64,000 nt of DNA. Origin: Callorhinus ursinus. Its lineage: Eukaryota; Chordata; Mammalia; Carnivora; Otariidae. How positions within the stretch are numbered: the stretch's first letter is position 1; each line of letters opens with the position of its first letter. The translations under genes and the position numbers were made by a program. The notes below the pieces were generated by a model. The model did no database searches. It saw nothing but the letters and a program-made list of their open reading frames with translations, and was not told where the DNA came from. Shown here one piece after another: positions 59,191 to 64,000 of the stretch. The stretch spans positions 12,894,393 to 12,958,392 of the forward strand of contig NW_020312902.1 in NCBI RefSeq assembly GCF_003265705.1. The letters run 5' to 3'.

Positions 59191-59275
59191 TGTGGATGGA
59201 ACTGGAGGATGTTATGCTGAGTGAAATAAGTCAGACAGAGAAAGACATGTAACATATGACCTCACTGATATGAGG

Positions 59276-59732
59276 AATTCTTAATCTCAGGAAACAAACT
59301 GAGTGTTGCTGAGTGGTGGGGGGTGGGAGGGATGGGGTGGCTGGGTGATAGACATTGGGTAGGGTATGTGCTATGGTGAGCGCTGTGAATTGTGCAAGAC
59401 TGTTGAATCACAGATCTGCACTTCTGAAACAAATAATGCAAGATATGTTAGGAAAAAAGAAAAAGAAGAAGATAGCAGGAGGAGAAGAATGAAGGGGAGT
59501 AAGTTGGAGAGAGAGACGAACCATGAGAGACGATGGACTCTGAAAAACAAACTGAGGGTTCTAGAAGGGAAGGGGGTGGGGGGATGGGTTAGCCTGGTGA
59601 TGGGTATTAAGGAGGGCACGTTCTGCATGGAGCACTGGGTGTTATGCACAAACAATGAATCATGGAAGACTACATCAAGAACTAATGTATGTAATGTATG
59701 GTGATTACCATAAGAATTAAAAATTAAAAAAA
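59276..59732 (+). other. L1 3'UTR with G-rich runs
   Basis: Three-prime untranslated part of the nested L1. It contains two G-quadruplex-type runs at 59318-59337 (GGGGGGTGGGAGGGATGGGG) and 59567-59588. Matching runs occur in the other two L1 3'UTR copies in the window. Confidence 0.8.
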
Positions 59733-59744
59733 AGAATTCATGGC

Positions 59745-60486
59745 TTTTTTACCATGATTTATTAGTCCTTCAAAGATAATTTTTTAACTGTTTTTTTTTA
59801 ATTTTTCTTTGTCTCTTTTTCAACCAACATCTTATCAATCCCTTTTTTAAAAAAATTTATTTTTCATTTTTAGAGTCATATTCTATCCCTTCATAGTAGT
59901 TACCCTTATTTTTGGCATATATATATAAGTTGTTCTCTCTTTAAAATTTTGAGACAGTTTCCTCTAACAGATCAAAATATACCCTAAATCACTAGTGTAT
60001 GGCTTTGTTCTAGTCTCCTGCCAGATCACATTCTCTCCCTTTTTTTCTTAAATCTTCTCCTTTCTTTTTTCAAACAACTTCTTATCTTATCAATTTCTTT
60101 TATAAATCTTTTATAATTTTCATCTTTACAGTTATATTCCATCCCTTCATTGTATCAACCCTTATTGTGTACATATACAAGTCTTTCTTTCTTTAAAATT
60201 TTAGGAGGCACTTTCTTCTAACAGACCAAAATACAGCCAAAAACTAGAGTGTGGCACTGGTCTATGCACTCGCCTGATCATATTTGATCATATTCTGTTT
60301 TTTTTTTATTTGTTCTGTTTTTGTTTCTTTTTATCTTTTTCTTTTTTTTTCTCTCTTTTCTCTTTCTTTCCCTTTCTTCTCCCCTGGTTTCAGGTCTTTT
60401 CTGATTTGTTTAGAGTATATTTTCTGGGGATGTTGTTAACCTGATAGCATTTTGTTCTCTCATTCATCTCTTCTCCTCTGGACAAA
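59745..60486 (+). repeat. L1 5'UTR, T-rich part with two-unit tandem repeat
   Basis: Two diverged units of about 240 bp follow each other (about 59820-60060 and 60069-60300). Shared blocks in order: CTTATC, TTAGAGTCATATTCTATCCC versus TTACAGTTATATTCCATCCC, TTTAAAATTTT, CTAACAGA-CAAAATA and CCTG-CAGATCACATT / CCTGATCATA. A pyrimidine-rich stretch (60296-60390) precedes ORF1. I recall the same two-unit arrangement in canine L1. Confidence 0.75.
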
Positions 60487-61383
60487 ATGACAAGATGAAA
60501 AAAATCACCTCAACAAAAAGAACAAGAGGTAGTACTATCTGCCAGGGACCTACTCAATACGGACATTAGTAGGATGTAGGACCTAGAGTTCAGAATCACG
60601 ATTTTAAAGATACTAGCTGGGCTTGAAAAAAGCATAGAGGTTTTTAGAGAAAAGTTTCCTGGAGAAATAAAAGAACTAAAATCTAACCAAGTCAAAATCA
60701 AAAAGGCTATTAATGAGGTCCAATCAAAAATGGGGACAATAACTGCTAGGATAAATGAGGCAGAAGAGAGAATTAGTGATACAGAAGACCAAATGATGGA
60801 AAATAAAGAAGCTGAGAAAAAGAGAGATAAACAACTACTGGATCACGAGGGCAGAATTCGAGAGATAAGTGATAAAATAAGATGAAACAACATTAGAATA
60901 ATTGGGATCCCAGAAGAAGAAGAAAGAGAGAGAGGGGTGGAATGTATATTGGAGCAAATTATAGCAGAGAACTTCCCTAATGTGGGGAAGGAAACAGGCA
61001 TCAAAACACAGGAGGCACAGAGAAACCCTCTCAAAATCAATAAAAATAGGTCAACACCCCAACATCTAATAGTAAAACTTACGAGTCTCAGAGACAAAGA
61101 GAAAATCTTGAAAGCAGCTCGGGAGAAGAGATATGTAACCTATAATGGTAGAAATATTAGATTGGCAACAGACCTATCCACAGAGACCTGGCAGGCCAGA
61201 AAGGACTGGCAAGATATCTTCAGAGCACTAAACGAGAAAAATATGCAGCCAAGAATACTATATCCAGCTAGGCTGTCATTGAAAATAGAAGGAGAGATCA
61301 AAAGCTTCCAGGACAAACAAAAACTAAAGGAATTTGCAAACACGAAACCAGCCCTCCAACAAATCTTGAAAGGGGTCCTCTAA
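60487..61383 (+). pseudogene. L1 ORF1 (RNA-binding protein), three stops
   Basis: Frame of 299 codons, close to the usual ORF1p length. ORF1p is the trimeric nucleic-acid-binding partner of ORF2p in the L1 ribonucleoprotein. The N-terminal part is charged and coiled-coil-like (INEAEERISDTEDQMMENKE region). The RRM begins around NNIRIIGIPEEEE (~residues 134-146). The C-terminal domain holds KAAREKRYVTYNGRNIRL and MQPRILYPARLS (~255-266). Start chosen at 60487 because it gives the MTR start of carnivore L1s and the stop frame is shared with 61383. In-frame stops: TGA 60496-60498, TAG 60577-60579, TGA 60883-60885. No frameshift. The last 167 codons are intact. Cannot make functional protein. Confidence 0.93.
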
Positions 61384-61468
61384 GCAAAGAGAGAGCCTAA
61401 AAGCAGCATAGATCAGAAAGGAACACAGACAGTACACAGACAGTAACTGTCACCTTACAGGCAATACA
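61384..61468 (+). other. ORF1-ORF2 spacer of L1
   Basis: 85 bp between the ORF1 stop and the ORF2 start. No extra start codon context of note. Confidence 0.8.
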
Positions 61469-64000
61469 ATGGCACTAAATTCATACCTTTCAATAGTTAC
61501 CCTGAATGTAAATGGGCTAAATGCCCCAATCAAAAGACACAGGCTATCAGATTGGATTAAAAAACAAGACCCATCACTATGCTGTCTGCAAGAGGCTCAT
61601 TTTAGACCCAAAGACACCCCCAGATTGAAAGTGAGGGGGTGGAAAACCATTTACATGCTCATGGACACCAAAAGAAAGCTGGGGTGGCAATCCTTATATC
61701 AGACAAATTAGATTTTAAACCAAAGACTTTAATGAGAGATGAGGAAGGACACTATATCCTACGTAAAGGGTCTATCCCACAAGAGCTAACAATTTTAAAT
61801 ATCTATGCCCCTAACATGGGACCAGCCAAATTTATAAGGCAATTAATAACAAAAGCAAAGAAACACATTGACAACCATACAATAATAGTGGGGGACTTTA
61901 ACACCCCCCTGACTAAAATGGACAGATCATCTAAGCAAAAGATCAGCAATGAAATAAAGACTTTAAATGACAGCCTGGACAAAATGGACTTCACAGACAT
62001 AATCAGAACATTCCATCCCAAAGCAACAGAATACACATTCTTCTCTAGTGCCCATGGAACATTCTCCAGAATTGATCACATGACAGGTCACAAATCCGGT
62101 CTCAACCAGTACCAAAAGATTGGGATTATTCCCTGCATATTTTCAGACCACAATGCTTTGAAAATAGAACTCAATCACAAGAGGAAAGTCGGAAAGAACT
62201 CAAATACATGGAGGCTAAAGAGCATCCTACTAAAGAATGAATGGGTCAACCAGGAAATTAAAGAATTAAAAAAATGCATGGAAACCAATGAAAATGAAAA
62301 CACAACTGTTCAAAATCTTTGGGATGCAGCAAAGGCAGGCCTGAGAGGAAAGTAGATAGCAATACAAGCCTTTCCCAAGAAACAAGAAAGGTCTCAAATA
62401 CAAAACCTAACCCCACACCTAAAGGAGCTGGAGAAAGAACAGCAAATAAAGCCTAAACCCAGCAGGAGATGAGAAATAATAAAGATCAGAGCAGAAATCA
62501 ATGAAATCGAAACCAAAAGAACAGTAGAACAGATCAATGAAACTAGGAGCTGGTTCTTTGAAAGAATCAACAAGATTGATAAACCGCTGGCCAGACTGAT
62601 CAAAAAGAAAAGAGAAAGGACCCAAATCCACAAAATCATGAATGAAAGAGGAGAGATCACAACCAACACCAAAGAAATACACACAATTATAAGAACATAT
62701 TATGAGCAACTCTAGGCCAGCAAATTAGAAAACCCGGAAGAAATGGATGCATTCCTAGAGATGTATCAACTACCAAAATTGAACCAGGAAGAAATAGGAA
62801 ACCTAAAGACACCTATAACCACAAAGGAATTGAAGCAGTCATCAAAAATCTCCCAACAAACAAAAGCCCAGGGCCAGATGGCTTCCCAGGGGAATTCTAT
62901 CAGACATTTCAAGAAGAATTAATACCTATTCTCCTGAAACTGTTCCAAAAAATAGAAATGGAAGGAAAACTTCCAAACTCATTTTATGAGGCCAGCATTA
63001 CCTTGATCCCAAAACCAGACAAAGACCCCGTCAAAAAGCAGAACTACAGACCAATATCCTTGATGAACATGGATGCAAAAATTCTCACCAAAATACTAGC
63101 CAATAGGATCCAACAGTACATTAAAAGGATTATTCATCATGACCAAGTGGGATTTACCCCGGGCTGCAAGGTTGGTTCAACATCCCAAATAAATGTGATA
63201 CAACAGATTAACAAAAGAAAGAACAAGAATCATATGATCCTCTCAATAGATGCAGAAAAAGCATTTGACAAAGTACAGCATCCTTTCTTGATCAAAACTC
63301 TTCAGAGTATAGGGATAGAGGGTACATACCTCAATATCATAAAAGTCATTTATGAAAAACCCACAGCAAATATCATTCTCAATGGGGAAAAGCTGAGAGC
63401 TTTCCCCCTAAGGTCAGGAATGTGGCAGGGATGTCCTCTATCACCACTGCTATTCAACATAGTATTAGAAGTCCTAGCCACAGCAATCAGACAACACAAA
63501 GAAATCAAAGGCATCCAAATCGGCAAAGAGGAAGTCAAACTCTCACTCTTTGCAGATGATATGATACTTTATGTGGAAAACCCAAAAGACTCCACCCCAA
63601 AACTGCTAGAACTCATATAGTAATTCAGTAAAGTGGCAGGATATCAAATCAATGCACAGAAATCAGTGGCATTCCTATACACCAACAAGACAGAAGAGAG
63701 ACAAATCAAGGAGTAGATCCCATTTACAATTGCACCCAAAACCATAAGATACCTAGGAATAAATTTAATCAAAGAGGCAAAGGATCTGTCCTCAGAAAAC
63801 TATAAAATACTCATGAAAGAAATTGAGGAAGACACAAAGAAATGGAAAAACATTCCATGCTCATGGATTGAAGGAACAAACATTGTGAAGATGTCAAAGC
63901 TACCTAGAGCAACCTACACATTCAATGCAATCCCCATCAAAATACCATCCACTTTATTCAAAGAAATTGAACAAAGAATCCTAAAATTTGTATGGAACCA
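61469..64000 (+). pseudogene. L1 ORF2 (endonuclease/reverse transcriptase), broken, truncated by window
   Basis: About 844 of roughly 1275 codons lie in the window. The apurinic-type endonuclease comes first: LNVNGLNAPIKRHRL (~12-26), catalytic-type LQEAHF (~41-46), GDFNTPLT and SDHNALKIELNHK. The reverse transcriptase follows: KSPGPDG near 62868, TLIPKPDKD near 63002, [19 protein letters not shown] near 63058, [10 protein letters not shown] near 63262, catalytic FADD at 63549-63560. Damage: one-base deletion near 61654 (shift after about codon 62); TAG 62353; TGA 62470; TAG 62713; one-base deletion near 62829 that moves the frame again; TAG 63618; TAA 63621; TAG 63714. The catalytic motifs survive although the gene is dead, as expected for neutral decay after insertion. 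Confidence 0.95.

Larger units (their letters stand above)
58283..59732 (+). mobile_element. younger 5'-truncated L1 nested in L1 5'UTR
   Basis: About 1.45 kb: ORF2 C-terminal part, 3'UTR and an A-rich tail (ATTAAAAATTAAAAAA). The host L1 sequence AGAATTCATGGC is duplicated at 58271-58282 and 59733-59744. Removing the insert restores continuous L1 5'UTR, which proves order of events: outer L1 first, this one later. Confidence 0.96.
57885..64000 (+). mobile_element. carnivore L1, interrupted and degenerate, runs off window
   Basis: Plus-strand L1 with 5'UTR (57885-58270 and 59745-60486), ORF1 (60487-61383), an 85-bp spacer and ORF2 (61469 to beyond 64000). A younger truncated L1 occupies 58283-59732. 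The T-rich late 5'UTR and ORF order match carnivore L1s of the canine L1 type. The 5' boundary is approximate. The 3'UTR and target duplication are outside the window, so full length is likely but not shown. Confidence 0.9.

Noticed and set aside
1..64000. tRNA genes suggested by A- and B-box-like motifs
   Set aside because: All such motifs lie in the heads of SINEC elements, which derive from a tRNA but do not fold as one.
1..64000. CRISPR-like arrays, phage, plasmid or bacterial defence genes
   Set aside because: No spaced direct repeats and no bacterial-type genes; all repetition is explained by mammalian transposons and simple repeats.

Overview
This window is mammalian nuclear DNA from a carnivore. 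Twenty insertions of the tRNA-derived carnivore SINE (SINEC/Can-SINE) are recognisable. They share a head reading about GGGGCGCCTGGGTGGCTCAG, a CT-rich body and an AAATAAATAAAATCTTT tail. The body matches what I know of arctoid Caniformia (bears, seals, mustelids and relatives) better than the cat form, and no copy looks like the young dog-specific SINEC_Cf. An arctoid source is therefore my best inference, not a proof.

I find no intact protein-coding gene, no RNA gene, no CRISPR array and no bacterial or viral gene system. The window reads as intergenic or deep intronic sequence, AT-rich, with repeats of several ages. The oldest layer is MIR, L2, old L1M fragments and a long unassigned mammalian-wide repeat present three times. 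Next come solo LTRs of MaLR/ERVL type (MLT1-, MST- and MLT2-like, plus several I cannot name). SINEC copies and carnivore L1 are the youngest.

Layout: 0-3 kb, mostly unique, with a possible LTR and a conserved-looking block. 3-10 kb, a SINE cluster with an L1 fragment. 10-19 kb, LTR, MIR and L2 layers, including a tail-only insertion in a MIR. 20-29 kb, more LTRs; one MLT1 LTR is split by an element of about 0.87 kb with long imperfect terminal inverted repeats. 29-39 kb, repeat-poor apart from a short L1 3' end and the unassigned repeat. 39-45 kb, a second SINE cluster with two old L1M pieces. 45-56 kb, mostly unique with two LTRs, one SINE and L2/MIR. 56-64 kb, a stack of L1 insertions.

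The last 8 kb is the richest part. A SINEC is broken by an L1 3' end, and the 13-bp target duplication is visible. Downstream lies a carnivore L1 with its 5'UTR, ORF1 and most of ORF2 before the window ends. That L1 is itself interrupted in the 5'UTR by a 5'-truncated younger L1, with a 12-bp target duplication. Both L1s are dead: the outer one has three stops in ORF1 and two one-base deletions plus several stops in ORF2.

I found no convincing undescribed biological system. The observations most worth checking are the TIR element inside the MLT1 LTR, two insertions consisting almost only of a poly(A) tail, three unique blocks that look like conserved regulatory DNA, and one minus-strand open frame ending in a good splice donor. 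Family names come from remembered consensus features without database comparison, and boundaries without target duplications are approximate.
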